DNA from: Candidatus Gastranaerophilales bacterium
Lineage (GTDB): Bacteria > Cyanobacteriota > Vampirovibrionia > Gastranaerophilales > Gastranaerophilaceae
Direction: 5' to 3'
DNA: 52,057 nt
Assembly (NCBI GenBank): GCA_944324245.1
Contig: CALUVO010000005.1
Span: 1-52,057, forward strand
Part shown: one piece after another, positions 33,625 through 42,347 of the stretch
Layout: each line of letters starts with the position of its first letter
Position numbering within the stretch: position 1 is the first letter of the stretch
The notes under the pieces: generated by a model
Databases searched by the model: none
What the model was told of the DNA's origin: nothing
Seen by the model: only the letters and a program-made list of their open reading frames with translations
Program-made: the position numbers and the translations under genes

Positions 33625-33671
33625 TTGCAATTTTCTTTTTTATAAGTTATATTAATAGTGAATAATTTCAC
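33625..33671 (+). promoter_or_regulatory. adhE promoter with Rex-like operator at the start site
   Basis: TTGCAA (33625-33630), 17 bp, TATATT (33648-33653), predicting transcription start near 33660. The perfect palindrome GTGAA-TAAT-TTCAC (33658-33671) covers that start and matches the core of Rex (NADH-sensing repressor) sites, TTGTGAA-N4-TTCACAA. Rex control of adhE is known in other anaerobes. The rex gene is not in this window. Confidence 0.65.
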
Positions 33672-33690
33672 GATAAAGGAGACTTACACT

Positions 33691-36333
33691 ATGGCAACTA
33701 AAAAGCAAGCCGAAAAAGAAAAGCTCGAAAAAGCTTTTAACAAATCCAGTGAAGTTAAAACTCACGACGATTTAAAATTAATCATTGAAAGAGCAAAAAA
33801 AGCTCAAAAGATTTATGCTACTTTTTCACAGGAACAGGTAGACAAAATTTTTAAAGCAGCAGCTACTGCCGCTGACAAAATGAGAATACCTCTTGCCAGA
33901 ATGGCTGTTGAAGAAACAGGCATGGGCGTTATGGAAGACAAAATCATTAAAAACCACTTTGCTGCAGAATATATCTACAACAAATACAAAAATATGAAAA
34001 CTGCCGGTGTTATCGAAGAAGATAAAGCTAACGGCATCAAAAAAGTAGCAGAACCTATCGGCGTAATTGCAGGCGTTATTCCTACCACAAACCCGACTTC
34101 AACTGCTATTTTTAAATCATTAATAGCTTTAAAAACAAGAAACGCTCTTGTTTTCTCACCACACCCGAGAGCTAAAAAATGTACTATTGAAGCTGCAAAA
34201 ATCGTTCTGGAAGCTGCTGTTAAAGCAGGCGCTCCGGACGGACTTATTGCCTGGATTGATGAACCTTCAGTTGAACTTTCAGCTGCACTAATGCATCACG
34301 AAGATATCGATATGATTCTTGCTACAGGCGGTCCGGGCATGGTTAAAGCTGCTTATTCATCAGGCAAGCCGGCTCTTGGCGTTGGCCCCGGCAATACTCC
34401 TGCAGTTATTGACGAAACAGCTGATATTAAAATGGCAGTTTCTTCAATTCTTATGTCAAAAACTTTCGACAACGGTATGATTTGTGCTTCCGAGCAGTCA
34501 GTTGTTGTAGTTAAAGATGTATATGAAGAAGTTAAAAAAGAATTCCTCTTAAGAGGTGCTTATATTCTTAACAACAAAGAAAGAGAAAAAGTAGGCGCTC
34601 TTGTTATCCAAAACGGAAGAGTAAACCCTGCTATTGTTGGTCAGCCTGCTGCTAAAATTGCCGAAATGGCAGGTATCGAAGTAGAACCCGATACCAAAGT
34701 TCTTATCGGCGAAGTTACTGACATTTGCGAAGAAGAACCTTTTGCTCATGAAAAACTTTCACCTGTTTTGGCAATGTATAAAGCAAAAGATTTTGATGAT
34801 GCTGTACAAAAAGCTTATGATCTGGTAGACTTTGGAGGTGCGGGTCACACATCTGTTCTTTATACAGATGAAAGATTCCCGGAAAGAATCGAAGCATTCG
34901 GCTTGAAATTACACACAAGCAGAATCTTGATTAACTCACCTTCTTCTCAGGGCGGTATCGGTGACTTGTACAACTTCAGACTCAATCCGTCATTGACACT
35001 GGGCTGCGGCTCATGGGGCGGCAACGCTGTTAGTGACAACGTAGGACCACAACATTTATTGAACATCAAAACAGTTGCTGAAAGGAGAGAAAACATGCTC
35101 TGGTACAAGGTTCCTGCAAAAGTATATTTCAAAAGAGGAGCTTTGGATCTGGCTCTCAGAGAATTGCAAGGCAAAAAACGTGCATTTATTGTTACTGACA
35201 GATTCTTGTTCAATTCCGGCATGACAAACTCAATCACAAATACACTGGATGATATCGGTGTTGATTATCAAATCTTCTTTGATGTTAAACCGGATCCGAC
35301 ATTGTCTACTATCAACGATGCAATGATGATGGTTAAGGCTTATGAACCGGATGTTTTCATTGCACTGGGCGGCGGTTCTTCTATGGACGCAGCAAAAATC
35401 CTGTGGTTGATGTATGAACAGCCTGATACAGTATTTGAAGATATTGCAATGAGATTTATGGATATCAGAAAGAGAATCTGCATGATTCCGCCTCTCGGCA
35501 AAAAAGCTGAAATGGTTTGTGTACCGACTACATCAGGTACAGGTTCTGAAGTTACTCCGTTTGCAATTATCACAGATGACCAGACAGGTGTTAAATACGC
35601 AATCGCTGATTACGCATTGACTCCGAATGTAGCTATCGTTGACCCGAACCTCGTTGACACAATGCCAAAAGGTTTGACCGCTGTTTCAGGTTATGACGCA
35701 ATTGTTCACTCACTGGAAGCTTACGTATCAGTAATGGCAACAAACTTCACAAATTCTAATTCATTAGAAGCTCTGAAATTGTTGTTCAGATATATGAAAC
35801 GCTCTTACGACAACGGTGCGAAAGATCCTGTTGCAAGAGAAAAAGTTCACTATGCAGCAACAATTGCAGGTATGGCTTTTGCTAACGCATTCTTAGGTAT
35901 TTGCCACTCTATGGCTCACAAACTGGGTGCAATGTTCCACGTACCGCACGGTATGGCAAACGCATTGTTAATCAATCAGGTTATCAAATTCAATGCAACT
36001 GATAAACCTGTTAAACAAACAGCATTCCCTCAGTACAAATTCCCGAATGCTAAAGCTAAATACGGTCAAATTGCTGATGAATTAGGTCTCGGCGGCAAAA
36101 ACGACGATGAAAAAGTCGAATTGCTGCAACAGGCATTGATTCAGATGAAGAAAGATTTGGGCTTGCCGATGTCTATTAAAGAATTCGGTATTGAAGAATC
36201 TGAATTTATGTCAAAACTCGACGAAATGGTAGAACTTGCATTTGACGATCAGTGCACAGGTGCAAACCCGAGATATCCTCTGTTTGAAGAAATCAAACAA
36301 ATGTATCTCGATGCATACTACGGCAGAATATAA
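33691..36333 (+). CDS. adhE: Bifunctional acetaldehyde/alcohol dehydrogenase
   Basis: An 880-residue fermentation enzyme converting acetyl-CoA to acetaldehyde and then ethanol, re-oxidising two NADH. The N-terminal ALDH half has GVIAGVIPTTNPTSTA, an NAD site GPGMVKAAYSSGKPALGVGPGN and catalytic Cys in NGMICASEQS. The C-terminal iron-dependent ADH half has GGGSSMDAAK, TTSGTGSE and the metal His residues in HSLEAY and ICHSMAHKLGAMFHVPHG. Start at the ATG at 33691 with AAAGGAG at good spacing; the GTG at 33658 is the operator sequence. Smooth, repetitive codon choice (GCT, AAA, GGC) suggests high expression. Confidence 0.97.
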   Translation: MATKKQAEKEKLEKAFNKSSEVKTHDDLKLIIERAKKAQKIYATFSQEQVDKIFKAAATAADKMRIPLARMAVEETGMGVMEDKIIKNHFAAEYIYNKYKNMKTAGVIEEDKANGIKKVAEPIGVIAGVIPTTNPTSTAIFKSLIALKTRNALVFSPHPRAKKCTIEAAKIVLEAAVKAGAPDGLIAWIDEPSVELSAALMHHEDIDMILATGGPGMVKAAYSSGKPALGVGPGNTPAVIDETADIKMAVSSILMSKTFDNGMICASEQSVVVVKDVYEEVKKEFLLRGAYILNNKEREKVGALVIQNGRVNPAIVGQPAAKIAEMAGIEVEPDTKVLIGEVTDICEEEPFAHEKLSPVLAMYKAKDFDDAVQKAYDLVDFGGAGHTSVLYTDERFPERIEAFGLKLHTSRILINSPSSQGGIGDLYNFRLNPSLTLGCGSWGGNAVSDNVGPQHLLNIKTVAERRENMLWYKVPAKVYFKRGALDLALRELQGKKRAFIVTDRFLFNSGMTNSITNTLDDIGVDYQIFFDVKPDPTLSTINDAMMMVKAYEPDVFIALGGGSSMDAAKILWLMYEQPDTVFEDIAMRFMDIRKRICMIPPLGKKAEMVCVPTTSGTGSEVTPFAIITDDQTGVKYAIADYALTPNVAIVDPNLVDTMPKGLTAVSGYDAIVHSLEAYVSVMATNFTNSNSLEALKLLFRYMKRSYDNGAKDPVAREKVHYAATIAGMAFANAFLGICHSMAHKLGAMFHVPHGMANALLINQVIKFNATDKPVKQTAFPQYKFPNAKAKYGQIADELGLGGKNDDEKVELLQQALIQMKKDLGLPMSIKEFGIEESEFMSKLDEMVELAFDDQCTGANPRYPLFEEIKQMYLDAYYGRI

Positions 36334-36358
36334 TCTGATTTAAGATTATAAATATACA

Positions 36359-36394
36359 AACAGCATCCGCCGAAATATGCGGGTGTTGTTTTTT
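36359..36394 (+). terminator. Terminator after adhE
   Basis: AACAGCATCCGC / GCGGGTGTTGTT stem (two G-T wobbles) with an 8-nt loop and a T run, 25 bp after the stop. Confidence 0.88.
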
Positions 36395-36528
36395 ATATTC
36401 TTTAAGGTAACATAATTTCATTGTATTAAGACAATAGGATAATATACATTAGGATTATTGTCAGATTTGAACTATAATAATAATATAAATTGCCATACAA
36501 TTAATTGTTACTTATGAAAGGCATGAAA

Positions 36529-38730
36529 ATGGAAAAGAGAGTTTTAGCGGCATTTTTTTTGCTTATGACAGCAAATCTCTGTGTAAACGCAGAAGATAAT
36601 ATTATGCCTGTAAGCAATCAAGTGTATTCTCAAAGCGGATATTCAGAACAGGGTTCACAATATTATAATAACGGCGTCAGCTTTTTAAAGTCCGCCCAGT
36701 ACACAAATGCTATTACAGAATTTCGAAAAGCTTTGAGAGAAAATCCTGATGACAAATCATCCCGAATTCAGCTTGTAAACTCATATATCTCAAGAGCCCA
36801 GTATTTTAATAATAAGTCGGCTGATTATAATAAAGCTGCAAATGATTTGCGTTCAGCTATATTTTATATGAAGTATTATAATAATCAGCCGGTTGATGCG
36901 CAGTATCTCACGGATTTGAATACAATGGAGGACAATCTGGAAAACATACTGTATGCAATGAATGCTGATCAAACACCAAAAGGCAGATATACGATGGGGC
37001 GTTCTTTAAGGGCACAGGGCGAATTTGCTGCAGCTGCAACAGAGTTTCAAAAATCCCAGAATGATGTAAATTACAGAAAATCTTCTCTGGCAAATCTTGG
37101 AGAAATATATTATACCCTGAATTTAAATGAACAGGCTGTTTCATATCTTGATCAGGCTCTTGTTCTCGACCCTAAAAACGCAAATTTGCATCTTAAGCTG
37201 GCAGAAGCTTACGAAAGATTGGGAAAAGTCGATTTAGCAGCAGAACAATACAATCTTTCATTGTCAAAAAACGGCGATAATCAGGAAATTTTGATGTCTC
37301 TTGAAAATATCTGGAAACAAAAAATTGCGGAAAATCCTGACAATGCGGAAGCTTATGCAAATTTAGGAGCGGTTTACCAAAGACAAAACAACTTTACAGC
37401 AGCTTTGCAGCAGTATGAAAAAGCTGAATCTTTGAACCCGTCTAATGTAAATACCCGTTTGAATCTCGGTACTTTATATCAGGCGCAAAAAGAATATGAT
37501 ACAGCAATAGCTGCTTATGACACTATTCTTGATGTTAATCCGAATTTTAAACTTGCATACTTATATAAAGCACAGTGCTATAGAGCACTAGGCAATAAAG
37601 ATGCAGCAATTCAAAATTATAAACTGGCTCTGAATCTTGATCCCACTAATCAGGAGATAAAAGACGAACTTTTTAATATGTACGAAACAGATATGACACC
37701 TGAAGAAAAACTTGCTTATATAAATGCACAGCTTCAAAAAGAGCCGAATAATCCGGCACTTGTGTACAAATATGCATTTGAACTTCATACTGCAAACAGA
37801 ATTGCAGAGGCCATACCTTATTACAATCAGGCCATAAAATTAAATGCAAAAAATGAAGACGCTTATATAAATCTTGCTCAGGCATACAAACAACAGCAAA
37901 GATATGATAAAGCAAGAGAGATTTTGACAAATGCAAAGGCACTGTTTCCAGAAAGTTCTGCAATAAAAAAACAACTTGCCTTAATAGATACAGAAACTTC
38001 TTCACTTTTATATAATGATGCAACAGAATTGTTCAAGCAAAAGAAGTATATGGAAGCAATTAATGTGTACAACAAAATAGCACCGGCTACAGCTGATTCA
38101 TTACTCGGAATCGGTGCCTGCTATCAGGCATTGAATAATAATAAACAGGCTGCACAATATTATGCAAACTCGTTTTCTCTAGATGAAAAAAATGCTGAAA
38201 CAGCATATTATGCCGGGCTTGCATATGCAAATGCACAGGACTTCGCCAATGCAAAAGTCTATGCAAAAAAAGCAATTGAATTAAATGCAAACAATAAAAA
38301 TGCTAAGGAGCTTTTGACTTATGTAATTGAGCAGGAAAATACCGTAAAAATGGATAAAGCTATAGAACTGTTTGAAAAACAGCAGTATCAGCAGGCGCTT
38401 TCTATTTTAGACAATGTAATTGTGCAGGATCCAAAGGATTCTAATGCTTATTATTACAGAGCAATGGTATATGACGCACAAAAGAAATACCAGCTTGCAA
38501 TCAATGACTACAAAAAAGCACTGCAGTATAATCCGCAGATGATAATTGCAAATTATTCAATAGCTGTAGATTATGATTATCTTGCACAATACACAAATGC
38601 TTTGATGTACCATAAAAAGTATCTGGCAGCAGCACAAAAAGCCGGAGAGACAAACGATTATACCAGATATTCAGCAAAGAGAGTGCAGGATTTAAAAGCC
38701 TATGAACCCAAACCCGCAGCAAAAAAATAA
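36529..38730 (+). CDS. Large exported tetratricopeptide-repeat protein
   Basis: A 733-residue protein from the ATG at 36529 (AAAGG 7 nt upstream; two earlier in-frame starts are badly placed). The signal peptide is MEKRVLAAFFLLMTANLCVNA. The rest is about fifteen TPR units with the usual W/L-G-Y-A-P pattern, for example QYYNNGVSFLKSAQYTNAITEFRKALRENPDD, AEAYANLGAVYQRQNNFTAALQQYEKAESLNPS and AYYYRAMVYDAQKKYQLAINDYKKALQYNPQ. Probably a periplasmic or outer-surface assembly scaffold. It ends KPAAKK, and the dus gene begins 29 bases before its stop, so the two are translationally coupled. Confidence 0.92.
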   Translation: MEKRVLAAFFLLMTANLCVNAEDNIMPVSNQVYSQSGYSEQGSQYYNNGVSFLKSAQYTNAITEFRKALRENPDDKSSRIQLVNSYISRAQYFNNKSADYNKAANDLRSAIFYMKYYNNQPVDAQYLTDLNTMEDNLENILYAMNADQTPKGRYTMGRSLRAQGEFAAAATEFQKSQNDVNYRKSSLANLGEIYYTLNLNEQAVSYLDQALVLDPKNANLHLKLAEAYERLGKVDLAAEQYNLSLSKNGDNQEILMSLENIWKQKIAENPDNAEAYANLGAVYQRQNNFTAALQQYEKAESLNPSNVNTRLNLGTLYQAQKEYDTAIAAYDTILDVNPNFKLAYLYKAQCYRALGNKDAAIQNYKLALNLDPTNQEIKDELFNMYETDMTPEEKLAYINAQLQKEPNNPALVYKYAFELHTANRIAEAIPYYNQAIKLNAKNEDAYINLAQAYKQQQRYDKAREILTNAKALFPESSAIKKQLALIDTETSSLLYNDATELFKQKKYMEAINVYNKIAPATADSLLGIGACYQALNNNKQAAQYYANSFSLDEKNAETAYYAGLAYANAQDFANAKVYAKKAIELNANNKNAKELLTYVIEQENTVKMDKAIELFEKQQYQQALSILDNVIVQDPKDSNAYYYRAMVYDAQKKYQLAINDYKKALQYNPQMIIANYSIAVDYDYLAQYTNALMYHKKYLAAAQKAGETNDYTRYSAKRVQDLKAYEPKPAAKK

Positions 38731-39727
38731 AAATTTAAGAATAGGAAATGTTGAAATAAAAAGCTGTGCTGCTCTTGCTCCTATGGCAGGAATTACTGAT
38801 ATGCCGTTAAGGCAGCTTGTGAGGAAATTTTCTAAAAACTGTCTTTTAACAACAGAAATGATAAGCTCTGAAATGCTTATGCAAAACAGACAGGATGAAC
38901 ACGAAAAAATAACAGCTTATCAACAAAATGAATTTCCTCTGGCATTTCAAATATCCGGACACAAGCCTTTTATGATGGCAAAGGCTGCAAAAATACTTGC
39001 TGGTAAAGGTGCTTCTATAATTGATATAAATATGGGATGTCCAGTAAAAAAAGTTGTTTCAGGCGGCGACGGCTCAGCTCTTATGAGAACACCTCAGCTT
39101 GCATGTGATATAGTAAAAGCCGTTAAAGATGCTGTAGACATTCCTGTTACAGTCAAATTCAGGCTTGGATACACTGCTTCGGAACAAAACTTTATGGAAT
39201 TTGCTGTGTTAATGCAATCCGCAGGAGTGGATGCAATGACCATCCACTGCAGAACCCGCTCACAAATGTATTCCGGTAATGCTGATTGGGGTGCTATAGC
39301 TGCAATAAAAAAAGAGATTAGTGTTCCGGTTTTTGCAAATGGTGATATAGTTTCTCCCGAGACTGCTAAAGAATGTCTTGAACAAGCGGGTACAGACGGT
39401 ATTGCCGTTGCCAGAGGCGTTTTGGGCCAGCCGGATTTGATTTTTAGGATAGAACATTATCTGCAAACAGGTGAGTTGCTGCCCGAGCCTGATATTTTTC
39501 AAAAAATAGAACTTCTGAAAGAACATATAAAAGATGAAATTGAACTCAGAGGAGAAAAGGTGGCAATGCAGTTTGTCAGAAAGTTTTACCCTTACTATAT
39601 AAGAGGAATAAGAGATGCTGCAATATACAGAGGCAAGCTTGTAACAGAGACTGATTTTGACAGGGTGATATCAGTTCTTGATTTAATTATAAAAAAAGAA
39701 TCAGCCGGCTTATACAACTATATATAG
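38702..39727 (+). CDS. dusB: tRNA-dihydrouridine synthase (DusB-like)
   Basis: A 341-residue FMN enzyme that reduces uridines in the tRNA D-loop. Seen are LAPMAGITDMPLRQLVRKF, the substrate segment INMGCPVKKVVSGGDGSALM with catalytic Cys in MGCP, VTVKFRLGY, TIHCRTRSQMYSGNADW and VFANGDIVSPETA, then ARGVLGQPDLI. This order and length fit the bacterial DusB clade. The ATG at 38702 lies within the 3' end of the TPR gene. Confidence 0.94.
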   Translation: MNPNPQQKNKNLRIGNVEIKSCAALAPMAGITDMPLRQLVRKFSKNCLLTTEMISSEMLMQNRQDEHEKITAYQQNEFPLAFQISGHKPFMMAKAAKILAGKGASIIDINMGCPVKKVVSGGDGSALMRTPQLACDIVKAVKDAVDIPVTVKFRLGYTASEQNFMEFAVLMQSAGVDAMTIHCRTRSQMYSGNADWGAIAAIKKEISVPVFANGDIVSPETAKECLEQAGTDGIAVARGVLGQPDLIFRIEHYLQTGELLPEPDIFQKIELLKEHIKDEIELRGEKVAMQFVRKFYPYYIRGIRDAAIYRGKLVTETDFDRVISVLDLIIKKESAGLYNYI

Positions 39728-39763
39728 CCTAAAGTATTGATAATATAAGAAAAATAAAAAATA

Positions 39764-39793
39764 TGTTATTGAATTATGCAGTATATACATGGG
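39764..39793 (+). repeat. Possible degenerate solo end of the foldback element
   Basis: TGTTATTGAATTATGC..ATATACATGGG matches the right terminal repeat region at 21013-21042 in 23 of 30 positions, and all seven differences are transitions. It lies in the 171-bp gap after dusB, where I see nothing else. Confidence 0.4.
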
Positions 39794-39898
39794 TTCTTAT
39801 TTAGCTGTTTTTAATGTAATTGCTATATAATAATCTTTCACAGGCAATTTTTTCTATATAATTGTTTTTATATATTTTTGTCATTTTAGGAAATCATA

Positions 39899-41184
39899 AT
39901 GGTTAATATAGGTAGTATTAAAGCATTTATAGCAGCTATAAAAAGGACACCAAGCTATTTAGCTACAAATCCGGTTGTAAAAGATATACAAACTAAAGGT
40001 ATAAGATATTGTCCACAAGCATTAGGGGATGTTTATGTCAGAACAATTCCTCAGAAAAAATCTGTACAACTAATTGATAATATGGCAGGAAAGCTAAATA
40101 TTGCACCTGACAATTATGAAACTCTGTCGCTTCAATTGTATAGAAACATACATAAATCAGGCAAAAATTTTGCAAGTACAGGTGTAATAAAAGAACTTGT
40201 TCAAAAAACAGGTCTAAGTGAAGCACAATTTGCACAGGAGATGGATAGCCTTGCAACAATGATTACATTGCTAAAACCAACAAGTTTAAAATTTGAAGAA
40301 CCTCATAAAATTTTTGATATTATGATTTGAGAAATAAAAGCAAAAGTTTCATATATTGCAAAAGGAATGTCAGGTTCTGTATACAAAATAGAAATCCCTG
40401 GAGCAAAGCCGATTGCACTAAAGAAATACCACGGTGACATACATCAGATAGCAAATTCAGAAGGCGTATACGCAGAAGCTGCTATTCAAAAAAAATTATA
40501 TGAAGATGGTGTCAGTGACACAGCTGCCCTAATCTGTACAAATCCTGACAGAGGCTGGATTTTATCTGAATTTATCGATTCAAACTACAAAATGAGAACT
40601 AATGGAATAAAAGTAAAAGAATATTTAGAAAAAAACGGATTAATGTTTGATGACATAAACGGTGGAATGAATATAAAAGACTCTGCCGGCAATGATATAC
40701 TTGTTGAATTCGGATATATAATTCCAAAATCAAGAAAAATAAAAGATTTGCATTATTTCATAATAGATGTAAATGAGGAGATATTAAAAGAAAAACAAAC
40801 AATCAATTATGATAAAATCGTAAAATTATACGAAGAAAATCCTAAAAAAAGATTCCAGATTATTCATGACCTGCAACGCTTTTACGACGAAGGTTTTGAT
40901 ACTGATTTATACAAAACATTTTATGAAAGGACGAAAAATACTCCACAAATGAGACTGAACAACGATTATTCATGATACCTGTTTGCAAAAGAAATAACCG
41001 ATGATTCAATAATGCCGGCTTCAGAACGATTGCAAAAGGCAAAGGCTGCACAAAAAGCCTTCAATGAATGCGGATTTGAGGTGATATAGATAATTTTGTC
41101 GGTTCACAAAAAGAATATAATATTTATACAACACGTTTTAATGACTTTGCATCAGCATTTTATGAAAAAATATTTTCATTTTAG
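39899..41184 (+). pseudogene. Kinase-like gene with two in-frame UGA codons and a 3' frameshift
   Basis: One frame runs from the ATG at 39899 (AGGAAA before it) to TAG at 41087-41089, broken only by TGA at 40328-40330 and TGA at 40973-40975. Between them AKVSYIAKGMSGSVYKIEI, PIALKKYHG, AEAAIQKKLYEDGV and RGWILSEFID look like the N-lobe of a protein-kinase / phosphotransferase fold (Gly-rich loop, Lys). Both stops fall where Trp would read well (MI-stop-EIK; DYS-stop-YLF), and the gene uses TGG elsewhere. After 41080 the minus-one frame continues coding-like (NFVGSQKEYNIYTTRFNDF) to 41184. Decay is the simplest reading; functional recoding is a weaker option. No catalytic HxD is evident. Confidence 0.7.
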
Positions 41185-41281
41185 TAAAAAACTTTTATGA
41201 TTTTCTCTCGTTTATAATCATGCAGGTGAACAGGTATCTGTGTATCTGCACTAATAGATTAGATTTTGAGAAGGAGAAAAT

Positions 41282-41566
41282 ATGAAAAACTATTTATCTG
41301 CGGCACTTATAGAAGCACTTGTAAAGGGTTTTGTTTCATCAGGCGCACTTAAAGCAACTGCTGATGTTATAGAAAGAGGGTTTGTATCCGTTTCTATTAC
41401 GGCTAATACAGAATTGCCGCCTGATGTGGTAGAAATAAACATTGCCGTATATGCTAGGATGACAAATCTCTTCAAAAATCAATGGAAGAAAACAAACAAA
41501 TTCCTGACAGAGTATATAAACAACTCTCTCATATTATTGACAAAGATTTAAAAGTAACAAATTACA
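41282..41566 (+). pseudogene. Truncated, frameshifted copy of the SIMPL gene
   Basis: The first 57 codons match the SIMPL protein at 17688 closely (MKNYLSAALIEALVKGFVSSG and onward to VVEINIAVY). One base is then missing relative to the intact gene (near 41450), shifting the frame. Nucleotide similarity continues (ACAAATTACAAT) until it stops just before the end of rph. About 105 bp of leader, with TATAAT, the hairpin and AGAAGGAG, are copied too (from about 41176). A segmental duplication that has decayed and lost its 3' half. Confidence 0.85.
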
Positions 41567-41571
41567 ATTTT

Positions 41572-42273
41572 TTAATAAGCATTTATTATTTTTTGAATAG
41601 CCAGTTCTGCCGTATCCAGAATTTTATATAATTCCTGTTTTGTAAAAGGATTGCCTTCTGCAGTTGTTTGAAATTCGATAATTTTACCGCTTTTTGTCAT
41701 AACAATATTTGAATCAACCTGTGCATGAGAATCCTCGGAATAATCCAAATCCAGCTTAACTTCACCGTCAATCAGCCCTGCGGATACTGCTGCTATGGGC
41801 TCAAGTATCGGATTTTCTTTTAGCTTTCCCTGCTCCATAAGCTTTTTTACAGCCTGCTCCAGTACAATATATCCTCCGCAGATACTTGCACATCTTGTTC
41901 CGCCGTCAGCCTGTATTACATCGGCATCAATTGTAATAGTCATTCCTGTCATTTTTTCCAAGTCGACACAAGAACGGAGACTCCTGCCGATTAAACGCTG
42001 GATTTCCTGTGTACGTCCGGAGATTTTTGTTCTTTCTCTCTGGCATCTCGTTTCTGTAGAAGTCGGTAAAAGTGAATATTCAGCTGTTATCCAGCCTCTT
42101 GGATCATCTTTTTCCATCCATTTAGGAGCTTTTTCTTCTGCTGTAGCAGTTACAATAACTTTTGTATCTCCGAATTGAACAAGGACAGAGCTTAGAGCAT
42201 GTTTTGTATAATCTTTTATAAAGTTGATTTCTCTTAATTCATCGTTTTTTCTGCCGCTTAATCTTTCTGACAT
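41572..42273 (-). CDS. rph: Ribonuclease PH
   Basis: A 233-residue phosphorolytic 3'-5' exoribonuclease that trims tRNA 3' ends. Seen are GDTKVIVTATAEEKAPKW, GWITAEYSLLPTSTETRCQRE, GRTQEIQRLIGRSLRSCVDL (phosphate and RNA-binding arginines), IDADVIQADGGTRCASICGGY and LDLDYSEDSHAQVDSNIVMT. Usual length. AAAGGAG lies before the ATG. The 3' end abuts the SIMPL pseudogene. Confidence 0.97.
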   Translation of the reverse strand: MSERLSGRKNDELREINFIKDYTKHALSSVLVQFGDTKVIVTATAEEKAPKWMEKDDPRGWITAEYSLLPTSTETRCQRERTKISGRTQEIQRLIGRSLRSCVDLEKMTGMTITIDADVIQADGGTRCASICGGYIVLEQAVKKLMEQGKLKENPILEPIAAVSAGLIDGEVKLDLDYSEDSHAQVDSNIVMTKSGKIIEFQTTAEGNPFTKQELYKILDTAELAIQKIINAY

Positions 42274-42347
42274 TTTAAAGCTCCTTTATTATCCAAGCAT
42301 TTTGTGATAATTTTATCTTAGCAAATAATATTAAAGTGGGATAGATT

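Noticed and set aside
33658-33690. GTG start for adhE at 33658
   Set aside because: It falls within the Rex-like palindrome at the predicted transcription start. The ATG at 33691 has AAAGGAG at proper spacing and begins with the usual AdhE N-terminus.
39899-41089. Genome-wide reassignment of UGA to Trp
   Set aside because: RF2 with an SPF motif and a UGA-dependent frameshift is present, and other genes in the window (for example the DUF2023 and PAP2 genes) end in TGA. At most the effect is local to this gene.
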